A stretch of DNA of 64,000 bases. Source: Siphonodentalium dalli. Its lineage: Eukaryota; Mollusca; Scaphopoda; Gadilida; Siphonodentaliidae. Below, piece by piece: positions 1 through 11,724 of this stretch. The DNA lies in NCBI GenBank assembly GCA_032622095.1, contig CP136063.1, positions 276,883,426 to 276,947,425 of the forward strand. Reading direction: 5' to 3'. The first letter of the stretch is position 1, and every line of letters begins with the position of its first letter. The notes beneath the pieces are model-generated. The model searched no databases. It saw only the letters and a program-made list of their open reading frames with translations, and had not been told where the DNA came from. The position numbers were made by a program, and so were the translations under genes.

Positions 1-201
1 CGTGTGCCTTTACTAGTATACTCCGTTAGACGACGACAACCATTCTAAGGAATATGTCGGCTGCTAAAGTGTTAGCAAGACTGACAATGAGCTAAGGTAA
101 GAACCCCACACCTGGTTAAGTGGATGTCGGTTATTCAATTACACACCAACACAAACTCCTTGCCAAGCAGCGGGACGACACAGACCAGCGACAAGCATGG
201 C

Positions 202-454
202 CAAGCCTTGAAATAGTGTGTCTGTCATTTGCAGAATGAGGCCCCCAGAGGGTGAATTTAGTGATGCTACCCCGCACAGCGGGCTAGCATCACTAAATTC
301 ACCTCTGGGGACCTCATTCTGCTTAGGCCTTAGCAGAATGAGGTTCACAGAGAGTGAATTTGGTGATGCTAGCCCGCTGTGCGGGGTAGCATCACTATAT
401 TCACCCTCTGTGGACCTCATTCTGCAAATGACAGGCTCACTATTTCAAGGCTTT
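202..454. mobile_element. Family E foldback MITE, hAT-like, compact copy
   Basis: The termini are inverted repeats beginning CAAGCCTTGAAATAGTG and ending in the complement. Inside lie two back-to-back palindromes (about 240-324 and 340-425), each built on GAATTTAGTGATGCTA-type arms with a short CCCGC..GCGGG tip. They are separated only by a short CTTAGGCCTTAG linker. The flanks are AGCATGGC and ACCATGGC, an 8-bp target duplication with one mismatch. An 8-bp duplication with CA-starting termini fits the hAT superfamily. There is no transposase, so it is non-autonomous. Confidence 0.75.
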
Positions 455-462
455 ACCATGGC

Positions 463-1326
463 GATAAGTACGCGACTGGGAGATCATCCGACGCTCCATA
501 TATATTTGTTCGTTCTGTTCAGACCACAGTACGACCTCCTGCTCGTTGGAATGCATTTGAGGGATCCACAAAGGTACTCAGATAGTTTAACCAAAGTGTT
601 AAACCTGTATGACGCACATTCATCACGCCTCACGATGCAGTCTTATTAAAATAGATTATTGAACAACCTACGCGTTCTACAGTCTGAAACATTTGAACAT
701 CATTCATATAGCTTCGATTTCCAGGTAATCCCTGCCTACAGTATGACGTCACCGCGCATATTTCATACCATAAATAGTTTACGATTGACAGATATCTCAT
801 TTCGGTTGCTTTTTCGCAAATAACACATTCGGTGTTAAAGACTTGTTCGAGTGCGATAAAGTTAAAAGTTAGTTCTCAGGCTCTATGCCAACCTGGGGAA
901 TGTAGCATTCTACTAACATCATTGAAAATGTCAAAGAAATTGACCATACTACTCCATAGAAAACCTCGTCTGAACTAACTTCAATTGTAAATATTTACAT
1001 CTCAATTCGGGACGCAACAATCGGCGATAAACTAACGCAAACGATTTTGCCATCTAGAATCATTGCATTTAATTAATATATAATAATGACGGTGTGTCAT
1101 GTCAATTTGGATTAATATTCGTAAATATAACTACTTTGAGCCAGATTATTCTCCATTTATATTTGCTCGCCCTGCTGGAGTGTTTCACATCACTTTAACT
1201 GTTGTAATTCTTGGAAATAATTATATTCTCCTTGCTAGATATTATTAGATGCTATTTATAGTGTTAATTTAGTTGTCGTAATCTCTAAATTTGCAAACAC
1301 TGTTCAAATTAGCAATGTGACCGAAC
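463..1326. other. Intergenic or intronic, no recognised feature
   Basis: AT-rich unique sequence. No open frame with coding character, no terminal repeats and no tandem array were seen. Confidence 0.5.
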
Positions 1327-1330
1327 ATAT

Positions 1331-1787
1331 GTGACCCGCCATATCAAATCCAGTCGTAAATCGGGATTTTTTTTACCCTGTGCCAATGCATTATCTTATA
1401 TATGCGAGTCGACCATAGGTCGCCTCGCATATATAAGAGAATGCATTGGCCTAAAAAAAAATTATCATTTTTTTTTAATAAATGTTTCTTACAATTTTTA
1501 GGACATAAAATAAAAAACATCCATTACCCTGCAGGGAGCCCCACACATATATAGAAGCATATAGAAGAGTGTCGTCTGCTCATGTTAGTCTGCGGCTCTG
1601 TATGGGTGAAATTATAAAATTGTTAAAGAATACAAGAACAAATTATTAAAATTGTAAAAAATTGTTAGGCCAATGCATTCTCTTATATATGCGAGGTGAC
1701 CTATGGTCGACTCGCATATATAAGAGAATGCATTGGCACAGGGTAAAAAAATCCCGACTTACGACTGGATTTGATATGGCGGGTCAC
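1331..1787. mobile_element. Family A MITE (GTGACCCGCC), carries hairpin cassette
   Basis: The terminal inverted repeats start GTGACCCGCCATATCAAATC and extend through an ATCCCGACTTACGACTGG-type arm to the ACCCTGTGCC core boundary. The core is the shared four-armed cassette: hairpins at about 1381-1452 and 1669-1738 in inverted orientation, with a spacer of about 210 bp between them. The element is bounded by ATAT on both sides (1327-1330 and 1788-1791), read as a 4-bp target duplication. No transposase is present. Confidence 0.8.
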
Positions 1788-1791
1788 ATAT

Positions 1792-3740
1792 TACGCTGGT
1801 TAGCTTGGTGGCGAGGTTTACTGGAATCGTCGTCGCTGTATAGCAATTCGACCGGACAGTCGCCTGGTTCGCCTCATCGCTCTGTCGTGGAACATTGTAA
1901 TTGGCTGACACTGACGTAAAATGCTTCTTGGAAGTAATTGGATTCCCTGCTATGTGTTTCACATTATGGAAGGCGTATAGCTTGTTCAATAGTTTGATTT
2001 TAATAAGACTGGCCACGACTGGAGCACGATGAATGCTTGATCATAAATGCGCCGAGTGAGGTGTTGCTTTGGCACTTTGTGTTGGTCAGCGTGTCTCATG
2101 ACCTAATCCACTGGCCGGCTAAGGCGAACTTTTGGATTGGTTTTGTGTTGCAGTGATTTATAGCTACTACGTTCACTAAGCCATATCACGATGATGATCA
2201 CGTCGTTGTCAGTTTTATAGAGTGTTAAAAGTCCACGTATACATGTGGAGGTCGTATGGTTTCAAATTGGACAGGGCGTATTTAATATCACTTGTAAATT
2301 ACCCCAATATCATACAGCATACAAATGGCACCCACTCCTGGGGAGCAATTGGCAAACGTTCTCATATACTCGAATCGGGTTACCATATCCTTCATATGGA
2401 TTGGTCTTTAGTCAGCGCTTATCGGGAAGCGAACTAGCTTAGCCATCGCTGGATGAATTATGTTAAGCGCTACGAACTTTACCGATTATGCCACCGGCGA
2501 CCCCAAGAGGAAGGAAGTTTTGTCTTCCTAGAGGAAATCATGGCGCAGAACGCTTGGCGGAGGTTGACGTTCTGACTTCGTGATGGACGTGGAATAATCG
2601 GCGAGACGGAATGGTGATGGCCGGTGCCAAGTGCTAAGGGGCGAGTAATTATAAGAAAACAATGGCATCAGGCGACGAGGCCAAATTAGCGGCACACATC
2701 GCTGCCACTATGCGCACAATTTGGCGGCCGTGTTTACGCTTCGAATTCACTTAACATTGCTGCACAAACCATTTCGCACACTTGGCCCGGGCAATGAAGT
2801 TAGCTAGACAGATATTATACATTTTTCGGCCGGCTAACTTGTGCTATGAGGACCTTTTAAATCCGAAACGGTGGATATAGCTTTGTCTCGACTCACTTCA
2901 TCGTTTTATTTCCCATCTGATCTCTCATTCGACCGTGATATATACATCTTAAACCTGTTCTATAAACTGCGACAAGAGTAGGCGTACACATCGCGAAAAA
3001 ATGTGAGAATATGACCCAGATATGCGACACGGCAAGAACTTTTTTCTTCAGAAATGGTGACTATTTCCCACGGGCGAGCTGTAATCGACGATCTTGCATG
3101 CTTAACCAATGAAATTATGAAACTGATATCTCAAAGTTCCCAACCTGCGTTCCACCAATGTATTGTTCCGCGCCAGCTGTAGACACCCGAAACCAGGAAT
3201 AACAGAAATGCATATGGTACTTCCGATATTCGGTGCTCCAACCGAGAAACATAGTCCTATATATCGTGCCTCCATGTGTATTTACTGGTGGAAAATACAA
3301 GGCTCAACACACATATATAAATATCATATATCTCTATGGAGTCTGATGGACCGATGCTTTATAAATGGAGATTGGATGCACTGCATGGTTTCGGCCAGAG
3401 AAAACAATACAAAAACCACATGACACGCACAAATGTTTATGACACAATTTTAGTTAACACGTAAGATCCATGGGTTTTGTCAACTTGGAACACTTACCAG
3501 CATAATTGGTGTTCCGTGCCAATCTATTGATTTGCGATATTTGTCATGTCAGCACAAGCTTCCGATTATCCGAATATACGAAGATCGTCAGACACACATT
3601 CATTTTCGGAACGCCTGTGCCTGTGATATTGCCATATTACTGAATGTATATAACTTGAGTACATGGTACCTTAAAGGTATCCATGCACATACGCCGGGCA
3701 TTCCATTTGAGGGTTGCGTCCGCGATTAACATGCATACAT
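1792..3740. other. Unassigned stretch, no gene recognised
   Basis: About 1.9 kb of locally GC-richer sequence (2450-2800) without tandem repeats or recognised transposon ends. Short open frames occur on both strands but none shows a known domain. Confidence 0.45.
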
Positions 3741-3898
3741 ACACAGAACGACACGATGGGTAAATGGGTTTGTCGATACGGCACGAGTGCTGTCGCGGAA
3801 TGATAGAACGAGATGCGCTTGCGCCTCGAGTTCTATCCTTCCGCGACAGCACTCGTGCCGTATCGACAAACCCATTTACACATCGTGTCGTTCTGTGT
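3741..3898. repeat. Single-copy 158-bp near-perfect hairpin
   Basis: The left arm begins ACACAGAACGACACGATG and the right arm ends with its complement. The arms are about 75 nt each with only a few mismatches, and the centre is GCGCTTGCGC-like. It includes the segment CGGCACGAGTGCTGTCGCGG and its complement. No second copy was noticed in the window and no clear target duplication is visible. It could be a foldback MITE or a small-RNA-producing hairpin. Confidence 0.8.
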
Positions 3899-4072
3899 TT
3901 ATTACACGCTTCGTGTCCTAGAATCCGTGCTTTAAAAATACAGGATTAAAGGTATATTTATGCTCATGCAGGGCGTGTTTGTTATGTGTGATGATTCTTT
4001 AATTTAAATAGTTCCAGTTTCATGGTTGAGGCGAACGTCATGCATGTACGTCATTTTACGTCAACGAGATGT

Positions 4073-4094
4073 GTATGGAACGTACGTTCCATAC
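4073..4094. repeat. Perfect 22-bp palindrome
   Basis: GTATGGAACGT followed directly by its exact reverse complement, with no loop. It could be a dyad binding site or chance. The function is unknown. Confidence 0.6.
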
Positions 4095-4179
4095 GAATTT
4101 GTAAATATGGAACAGCAATAACACCGGACTTCTAGGAACAAGCGTGTAATAAATAAATTTTAAGAAAGCTGATGCCCCT

Positions 4180-4332
4180 TTAACCCTATACTAAATACTC
4201 ATTGATGAGCAGTTCCCTCAGGAAATATGATAATATGTTCAACAAACGACCATTGTTGATTATCTGAACATTTCCAACCAATGAATATGAATCATTCTGC
4301 TTTGGTATTATCTTTTCGTGTCTAATTAAATA
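4180..4332. mobile_element. Family D MITE, 3'-truncated fragment
   Basis: Begins at TTAA followed by CCCTATACTAAATACTCATT and a TGATGAG box. The internal hairpin around AATATGTTCAACAAACG and the downstream TATTATCTTTTCGTGTCT block follow, and then the match to family D stops. It shares this order of blocks with the copies at 22140 and 46905. Confidence 0.65.
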
Positions 4333-4418
4333 ACAACCGAAAAAATATAAAAAGCTCAATATGGGCCTATTCCAGAATCAAATAAGTACAATATGAACCT
4401 ATATATATATGTGAATAT

Positions 4419-4883
4419 TTAACCCTTTACCCAACAGAACGGCCCTGTGCCAATGCATTCTCCTATATATGCGAGTCGACCATAGGTCGCCTCGCATATA
4501 TAAGAGAATGCATTGGCTTAACACATATTAAAAATGATAAAATTGTCAAAGAATGTAGAAAAATATTATAAAAATTGTAAAAAAATGTAAGAAAAAATTC
4601 TAAAATTGTTAAAGAATGTAAGAAAAAATGGTGAAAAGTGTTAAAAAAGTTTTTTTTTTAGGCCAATACATTCTCTTATATATGCGAGGCGACCTATGGT
4701 CGACTCGCATATATAAGAGAATGCATTGGCACAGGGCATAACTGTAACCATCACAATGTGGTCAATGAACCGGTTCCAATGATATCCATATTTGTATGGT
4801 GTTATTGAGACAGACCGAAGATATTTTAGGCTGTTGAAGCTTTATTTGGGCGTTTTTGGCCGCTTTGTTGGGTAAAGGGTTAA
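4419..4883. mobile_element. Family B MITE, TTAA-flanked, reverse orientation
   Basis: TTAA occurs at both edges (4419-4422 and 4880-4883). The termini are CCCTTTACCCAACA and its complement. The core is the four-armed hairpin cassette (hairpins about 4447-4516 and 4662-4731). The side after the core has an extra arm of about 150 bp, containing CATCACAATGTGGTCAATG, that is absent from the short side. TTAA duplication with CCCTTT-starting termini is typical of piggyBac-type elements. There is no transposase. Confidence 0.8.
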
Positions 4884-4921
4884 GTCCAATATGAACTTAT
4901 TTCCACGAGGATATATTGCAG

Positions 4922-4993
4922 CACCAAATGTACGCTCTTTATATATGTGTTTTCACTGTGCACCAGATGTACGCTCTTTATATATTCACTGTG
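4922..4993 (+). repeat. Two-copy direct repeat, about 37 bp
   Basis: Two imperfect copies of a GCACCAAATGTACGCTCTTT-type unit, each followed by TATATA and TTCACTGTG. Confidence 0.7.
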
Positions 4994-5096
4994 AGCCGCG
5001 CCATCCAACGGAATAACGGGTATAAGCATCATAAATATTATTTATATTTATAAAAGAGTAGGATTTGCCTTTCAAGCGCATGCGCACAGTGTTCCA

Positions 5097-5152
5097 GATA
5101 GTTTTATAATTGAATGGGAGAATCCATTAAGTTTAGTATAGAAAGAGTTACG
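5097..5152 (-). mobile_element. Family D terminal fragment
   Basis: GTTTTATAATTGAATGGGAG, then AATCCATT and TTTAGTATAGAAAGAGTTA, match the terminal part of family D as seen at 22350-22402 and 46905-46960. Confidence 0.55.
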
Positions 5153-7055
5153 GGCGACCCCTGCGATTAACAGATATAAGGATTTAGGAAGCCAGTTAGT
5201 AACCTTGAAGTACCTGACACATCAAGCAATCGACTTGATGTAAACCATAAACCTTCAGACTCAATTAAAAGAGCCTTGCTTTCCTCGTTAGAAGCTGTCA
5301 GCAAATATTTGAAATGCGCTCGCGGCCAGGGGTTTCTGAGTAAATACGTATGGACTGTGGATAAGTGCAACAGAGACGAGAGCATACAACAGTCTGTGAT
5401 AAGATGCTCGAGTTTGTGGAATGGAAAACAGAGCTGGCCCCGCCCTAATCATTCTATCGGTAATTTAGTGTCTGCACGGGCGGATTAGCGCATGTTCGAC
5501 ATCGAAACCTTGAACACTTCAAATGTATCTTGCAATTACCTGTATCTCAGACAATATCTCAAGCGAGTCTAAGGACGTTTGTTCTCAATCAGAAGATTGG
5601 AATATGGGGCGGCGGAGAAGAGGGTGCATGCAGAAGATTGGAATATGGGGTTGTGGAGCAGGGGTGAACACAGAGGCTCAACCCCTTGCATAACTCGGCT
5701 CACGCCTGTTCGCCTATATAATTTACATATAGGAAAAGTGCTCTTCTGTAGATGTTGCCCCTGTATCACTTAATACTCCTTCCGCCACCCATGGTTGGGA
5801 AGCATGTTATACCTCGAATCATCTCCGTAATTACAATAAACTTAAACGGGCATGCTCATTTGATCCAACACACTGTGTGTGCGTAAAGGTCGATAAATAC
5901 ACGACATATATTGACCAGGTCCGACCTACAAGAGTTGCATATAAAATACTCTCGACAGGTTACCGAAGTCATAGCAATAAAATCAAAAAATTTATGTGTT
6001 CTATATCAGAAATTAATGAGATAGAACATTATATAGGAACCCAATCGTTTTGGATGTTTTTGATTGTCATAATATATATTGATTATAAGAAGAGCAAATT
6101 TTGTCAAGTTTTCAACTATGGACATTCGCCCAAAAATTCAAAGAATCACACACGATAATAACCAACAATTATTAAAGAGCATTATACTAATATACGCTTG
6201 TATGGATACTCCAGCTATCCAGTATGATACCATTGCTGATGTTCTTGTGGAGTTCTTTGTGCATCATGATGTCTATAATTATATTACGAACGACATTGGT
6301 TCCAATTAGTTGTCTTATGTTATTCGCATAGCTGATACATGGAAAAATAATGGCTACGGATATTTTGATCAATTTGTATTATCGTATATTGAAAGAAAAC
6401 AGTAAACAAATATAGGATCACAATACTTTAAATTGGATTAATTAAATCTAATTTAAAATGAATTCCTACTTAATTAATAAAATACTCCTCAGACACGCTT
6501 GAAAACTCATTACAACGACAAATGTATACTGAAGAATCCTTTGAACGACATTGACAAAATTCGTCAAATATAATAATCTTGTTCAAGGGCCATATATTTT
6601 ATGAGATCAATACTAAAATTTCCGAAAGTAAAATAGAAAAAAGAATTATGCCTAAATCTGACAGCTGGTTGTGCGGATTATGACGATGAGCCAATTTACT
6701 TTTGATATAGTGGAATCTACCGCCCCCTGAATCCTGATTACCAGTTAGCTGAGAGGTGTGCGTGAATCCTGCGTATACCATGCAGCTAAGAAACTGTTGA
6801 ATACACAAGATAGTTATTTTACACTATGCATATAAATATGACAATTTTCACACATGCAGTTGCTGAATACTAATGTCCATAAATTCGATATATCAAGAGG
6901 TGAGACTGAATTACATCAAACTTTCTTATTTGGGCGAAGAATTTATACAAATTTGAACTATTTGGATCTATAAAAGCTGCGTACATGCATTTTTGTTGAA
7001 TCATGAGTAACACTTATATATATAAAAGTCTCCCGAATCCCGCGGACCAGAAAAT
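5153..7055. other. Unassigned stretch, no gene recognised
   Basis: Contains a short direct repeat (CAGAAGATTGGAATATGGGG twice, about 5590-5650) and long AT-rich tracts. The open frames of 60-93 codons on both strands near 5880-6370 overlap each other and show no recognisable domain. Confidence 0.45.
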
Positions 7056-7165
7056 GGGGTTGATACCCTCTTACGTCGGGGATGATACCCTCTTGCATCG
7101 GGGTTGATACCCTCTTACGTCGGGGATGATACCCTCTTACGTCGGGGTTGATACCCTCTTATGTC
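7056..7165 (+). repeat. 22-bp minisatellite, 5 units
   Basis: Five tandem units of GGGGTTGATACCCTCTTACG plus TC. Units alternate GGGGTTG and GGGGATG, which suggests a 44-bp higher-order unit. Confidence 0.9.
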
Positions 7166-7762
7166 TATTCCAGGCCGCCATGGTAACAAAGTTACAGTTC
7201 TCCTTAGTGACCCGAGATCATCGGAAGTCAACAGATGAACGGATGATTGAGGTTGGTTCGATCAAACACACCAAACAAGCTGGATGCAGCGTCATCCGCG
7301 AATACGTGACTCTGACAAGTTGTAACGTCAGCGCCATGTTTGTTTTGGAAATCCGAGCAGATGAGAGCACTGGGTGGATTCCTTTTCATACCGGAAACAT
7401 CATCCAGAACATTCGCGACATATTTCTCGTGTTTTTCTTTTGTTTTGATTCAGTTCCGACCATTCGGAGTAATATGGATGTTGTGCATGGCGTGACTGCA
7501 TGAGAGAAATTAGACGTCGTTTGACTGCGCGTGCACGAGTAACATAAACCAAACATATGTATGCTATCATATTGTACATATATATACTTTACATTATTCA
7601 TGGTATCAGCTGATATTCAACAATTTAGTCTGATTTAGAATCATGTGCGTACTATATTGAGCTTATATATCTCGTATACATTGCCATAATTGCATGGACC
7701 AGCGAAGATGGCGACTTCTTCCTAAAATGTGCACTTCTCCCTATTTTTTATTTTCTTCAAGT

Positions 7763-7836
7763 TTGTTGAACTTATTATCGGAACTTTTCCTAAGGAAACT
7801 ACTCGTCGATGAGTATTTAGTAAATAAAAGGTTACA
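7763..7836. mobile_element. Family D fragment
   Basis: TTTGTTGAACTTATTATC, then TTTCCTAAGGAAACTACTCG and GATGAGTATTTAGTA, match one arm and terminus of family D. The other half is missing. Confidence 0.55.
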
Positions 7837-7977
7837 TTGGGACTATTGTAACAAGCAATTTTCATCAATTTTGAATATACTAAATTACCAGTTTAATAGT
7901 ACATGTACTAAATAAATATATAGGGTTGCTATTAACGTGAATGTTCAGCATTATACATTTAGAATACACATAGTTGA

Positions 7978-8233
7978 CCATTTCTATACTAAATACTCAT
8001 TGACGAGTAATTATCCTAACAAATGTTCAATTAATAATTTCAACAAACAAGGTCGTTTGTTGAACTTATTATCTAACAATTCCCAGTAATCGTTAATAGT
8101 AATCATTCAGTGTATTTGTATTATCTTTTCGTACGTCTTTCGTCAGCTCACTTTACCTGGACACCCCTCCAGACCATTGTAAATATACTTTTATAACTGT
8201 GGAATAATCCATTTATGCAAAACTGGTTAACGG
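7978..8233. mobile_element. Family D MITE, near full length, diverged
   Basis: The block order matches family D. TTTCTATACTAAATACTCAT leads into a GACGAGTA box, then a hairpin (TTCAACAAAC and TTGTTGAACTTATTATCT). GTATTATCTTTTCG and ACACCCCTCCAGACCATTG follow, and a terminal TTATAACTG..AATAATCCATTTA closes it. The ends are eroded. Confidence 0.65.
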
Positions 8234-8271
8234 ATGGATAAAGTATTATTGTTTTGATTTGATTATATCGT
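8230..8271 (+). mobile_element. Possible non-LTR retrotransposon 3' tail
   Basis: GGATGGATAAAGTATTATTG followed by TTTTGATTTGATT resembles a 3' UTR with an A/T-rich simple tail. No coding part adjoins it, so this is a weak call. Confidence 0.3.
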
Positions 8272-8306
8272 TTGCATGGGAAATTCCCTCCCCCCTTTTA
8301 AATAGT

Positions 8307-8706
8307 TTAACCCTTTACCCAACAAACCGGCCAAAAACGCCCAAATAAAGCTTCAACAGCCTAAAATATCTTCGGTCTGTCTCAATAGAACCATACAAAT
8401 ATGGATATCATTGGAACCGGCTCCTTGACCACATTGTGATGGTTACAGTTATGCCCTGTGCCAATGCATTCTCTTATATATGCGAGTCGACCATAGGTCG
8501 CCTCGCATATATAAGAGAATGCATTGGCCTAAAAAAAATCTTTTTTTAACACTTTTCACCATTTTTTCTTACATTCTTTAACAATTTTATAATTTTTAAT
8601 GTGTTAGTCCAATGCATTCTCTTATATATGCGAGGCGACCTATGGTCGACTCGCATATATAAGAGAATGCATTGGCACAGGGCCCTTCTGTTGGGTAAAG
8701 GGTTTA
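8307..8706. mobile_element. Family B MITE, forward orientation
   Basis: The left edge is TTAA plus CCCTTTACCCAACAAACC. The right edge is TGTTGGGTAAAGGG plus TTTA, a one-base change of TTAA. The one-sided arm of about 150 bp lies on the left (GCTTCAACAGCCTAAAATAT, then GGAACCGGCTCC). The hairpin cassette follows (about 8459-8528 and 8609-8677). It is piggyBac-like and has no transposase. Confidence 0.78.
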
Positions 8707-8905
8707 GACAGATATTGAGAGTTCGTGAAGCAACAACACTTTTAACAAAGGGGACGTTTTATCTGACATCTCAAACTGTAGATATGTAAGGTAAAAGGCG
8801 TACCCATGTGTTTATAATGCGGGATAATAGTGATCTGATTTCACGAGCGATATCCCATGGAAGTATATATAGGAGTTTTCAACCGCGCCTCGTGTTTTCG
8901 CATTC

Positions 8906-9016
8906 CTGAGTTAGCCAGGGATGTGGCGGCAGCATGGTGTATCTGAGTTAGCCAGGGATGTGGCGGCAGCATGGTGTACCTGAGTTAGCCAGGGATGTGG
9001 CGGCAGCATGGTGTAT
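8906..9016 (+). repeat. 37-bp minisatellite, 3 units
   Basis: Three near-identical units of CTGAGTTAGCCAGGGATGTG plus GCGGCAGCATGGTGTAT. The unit is much more GC-rich than the surrounding sequence. Confidence 0.9.
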
Positions 9017-9777
9017 GTCAGTCTCACCACCACCTTTTGTCAAAAGTCTCATATCTTATATTTCGGTTCTCGGCATGAACATCTGGAGTTACTCGTAATA
9101 AGTATACAATGCATCACTCTTGTCGTTTTGATCTTGAAAAGTTAATTTCGCTACGATTATTGGAAACTGATGGAGTGGGGTCAAGAGTCAGGTCACAGAC
9201 AGGTTGTAACAATTCAGTTCACCTGATGCATGGACTGCCCAACAGTGACTCATTATTATAGGTTACTGTTGGACAGGCTATGCCCCTGATGGCTGACAAT
9301 GATAATAAGATAGAAAATGAACATAAAAACAAAATCTAACTGGGAAAAAAACATTATGAAAAAGCAATAAAGACACCACCACATGTGTATACCAAAGATG
9401 GGGAAATGGCTAATATAAGCGTCATACTTTCTGCTAAATCCCATTCTCTAAAATAATTGTCATTATATATTATACAACTCTGTTAATTTATGTGCATGAT
9501 TTAGAGAAATAAATATGTTTACACCAAAAGTCTCAACAGTTGGAAATTTTGGGCCAACATATAGGTTGAGATTGTTGCGATAGTTTAATTTTTCAAACGA
9601 TGTGCACATTATGTCGTTATTATATAGACCAAGATTCGAATATTTTCCAACTTACAATTTGTTATAGGTGGGAAGTGGCCAACATTTTCAATTGCCCTCA
9701 ACATGGATGTTACGTTGAAATTCTCCAACAATTTGGTTTGAGGAATAGGTTGGAAAACTCCCACTCAATCCGGGTGC
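9017..9777. other. Unassigned stretch
   Basis: No gene, tandem array or transposon end recognised. Confidence 0.4.
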
Positions 9778-9781
9778 AAAT

Positions 9782-10499
9782 GTGACCCGCCATATCAAAT
9801 CCAGTCGTAAGTCGGGATTTTCTTACCCTGTGCCAATGCATTCTCTTATATATGCGAATCGACCATAGGTCGCCTCGCATATATAAGAGAATGCATTGGC
9901 CTAACAATTTTTTACAATTTTAATAATTTTTTCTTGTATTCTTTAACAATTTTATAATTTCACCCATACAGAGCCCCAGAAAAACATGAGCAGACGACAC
10001 TCTTCTATATGCTTATATATATGTGTGGGGCTCCCTGCAGGGTAATGGATGTTTTTTATTTTATGTCCTAAAAATTGTAAGAAACATTTATTTAAAAAAA
10101 ATGATAAAAAATTGTTAGGCCAATGCATTCTCTTATATATGCGAGGCGACCTATGGTCGACTCGCATATATTGTATTGTATTGTATTGTATTTATTTCAG
10201 GCAAGATATGCCCATATATAGTCATACATACAACATATAATTACAAATTAAATATAAAGAAGTTGATTCCAATGATTGAATAGATTTGACCGATAGATCA
10301 GATCTGAGTTACAAATAGCATTCAAAATACTGTTTAAAGATTTATAAATTCTCACACGAAATCCATACACACCCTTTCGAATCAGCACTGTCAGAGAACA
10401 CATTCTGTCACATACAAACATCCCACTATATATAAGAGAATGCATTGGCACATCGTAAAAAAATCCCGACTTACGACTGGATTTGATATGGCGGGTCAC
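9782..10499. mobile_element. Family A MITE interrupted by a LINE end
   Basis: GTGACCCGCC at the left and GGCGGGTCAC at the right are bounded by AAAT on both sides (9778-9781 and 10500-10503). The left hairpin (about 9830-9900) is intact. The right hairpin begins at about 10119 and is split after CTCGCATATA at about 10170. It resumes at TATAAGAGAATGC at about 10432. The insert is a retrotransposon end annotated separately, so the family A copy is older than that insertion. Confidence 0.8.
10171..10432 (-). mobile_element. Non-LTR retrotransposon 3' end, 5'-truncated
   Basis: Read on the minus strand, the insert ends in a 3' UTR-like GCCTGAAATAAA followed by four TACAA units, a short tandem tail typical of CR1/L2-type LINEs. 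Upstream, an open frame stops at about 10248. Its last residues (SDLIYRSNLFNHWNQLLYI) look like a reverse-transcriptase C-terminus, but that match is by general character only. The insert sits in the A/T run of a family A hairpin arm with ATATA-like sequence on both sides. Confidence 0.6.
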
Positions 10500-10914
10500 A
10501 AATGATCTTTCCCATGCATTCAAGCGGGTGCAAATGATCTTTCCCATGCAGAGTTGGGAATTTTGGACTTCAATGGGGTGGAATGGGGATTTTAAAGTTG
10601 GGCACCCCCTAATCAATGGTCTCTTGCAATGTGACTACTGCTGTCCACATTGAATAATGTCCGAGTGATATATTCATGTGACATGCTTTGTCTTGAATGT
10701 TGGTTAGTTCTGTGTAGGCGTTGTCAAACGTTAACACCGATGATTTATACACTCCACAACACATAATCAGAACACCCTGATGAGCCTGAACATTCAGTAA
10801 CCATCTACTGCTCCCCGGGGACAGGGGGAGGTACAGCCGGGAGTATGCGAGGATACCATATGGCTAGCATACTGACAAGATCTTTCACTGCTCATTATCA
10901 GGTACCCTCGTAAT

Positions 10915-11140
10915 GCATGGGTGGTGCAAAGCAGACACAGTACGAGCGACCTTGCTCAAGGGTCACAACTTGGCGCGAGATTCAAACAGTGTACAATCCA
11001 ACAATTGCACATCGCTCAAGTCGGCCAAGCCACTGCTGCGTGGAAACTCTTAACAGACCACCAGCCAGCCGCGAACTCGCCTCGCTGTGTTGACAGCAAA
11101 GACAAGTCCAACGCGCTAACCACTGGACCACGGAGCTCCA
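10915..11140 (-). mobile_element. tRNA-derived SINE
   Basis: On the minus strand the head (about 11138-11069) reads CCGTGGTCCAGTGGTTAGCG and then TTGGACT. This is a recognisable tRNA 5' half with the pol III A box (TGGTCCAGTGG). A B-box-like GCGAGTTCGCGGC follows about 45 nt later. The body contains GACCCTTGAGCAAGGTCGCT, which resembles the TTGAGCAAGG motif found in central domains of several animal SINE families. The 3' boundary is uncertain. The tRNA part is too diverged to be a working tRNA gene. Confidence 0.65.
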
Positions 11141-11724
11141 CTGGACCACTGGTTCATCAGCACTGTATCTTGTTTCTGCTAATCATAACCACAACGAAGA
11201 ACAGATTGGCGAAGGGGTAGGCCTAACTTGTAAGTGTTCTATACCGCTTTGAACCCGGTTGAAGAAGTGGTGAGCGGACAGCTTCCATTTGAGGGGGGAA
11301 CCGGTCTATATTGAAGATGACAGGTTTAAGTGCTGCACAGCGAAACTATCGCGTGCGATGCAAAAACCTATGATTGCTATTTGATCTTCGTGTCGATCTC
11401 GGTGTCGGCGATGAATTACGAGATGTTGCGCGAACAAAAGACGGACAAGTCTGACAACAATTATTCTTCTTTGATGCTGATGGAGTCCGTAACCCATACT
11501 TGCCCACCGCGTTGTGCGGAATAATATTGGTATATATACCTTGACACAACTAACATGCTATCAAGCGAATGTCAATATGATTAACCAAGAATATCTTGGT
11601 CTGTGAAGATAAATGAAACGTGTTCTGATAGCTGAATACCTAAAATGATCTCCGGAGATGTCTTGAGGTCTTCGGACTAACTATTTGTGTACCTCTAGAG
11701 GTTATTGTTTTGACATTAGCATCA

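Noticed and set aside
7126-7503. 125-codon open frame on the plus strand
   Set aside because: It starts inside a minisatellite, shows no recognisable domain, and length alone is not convincing in a eukaryotic genome.
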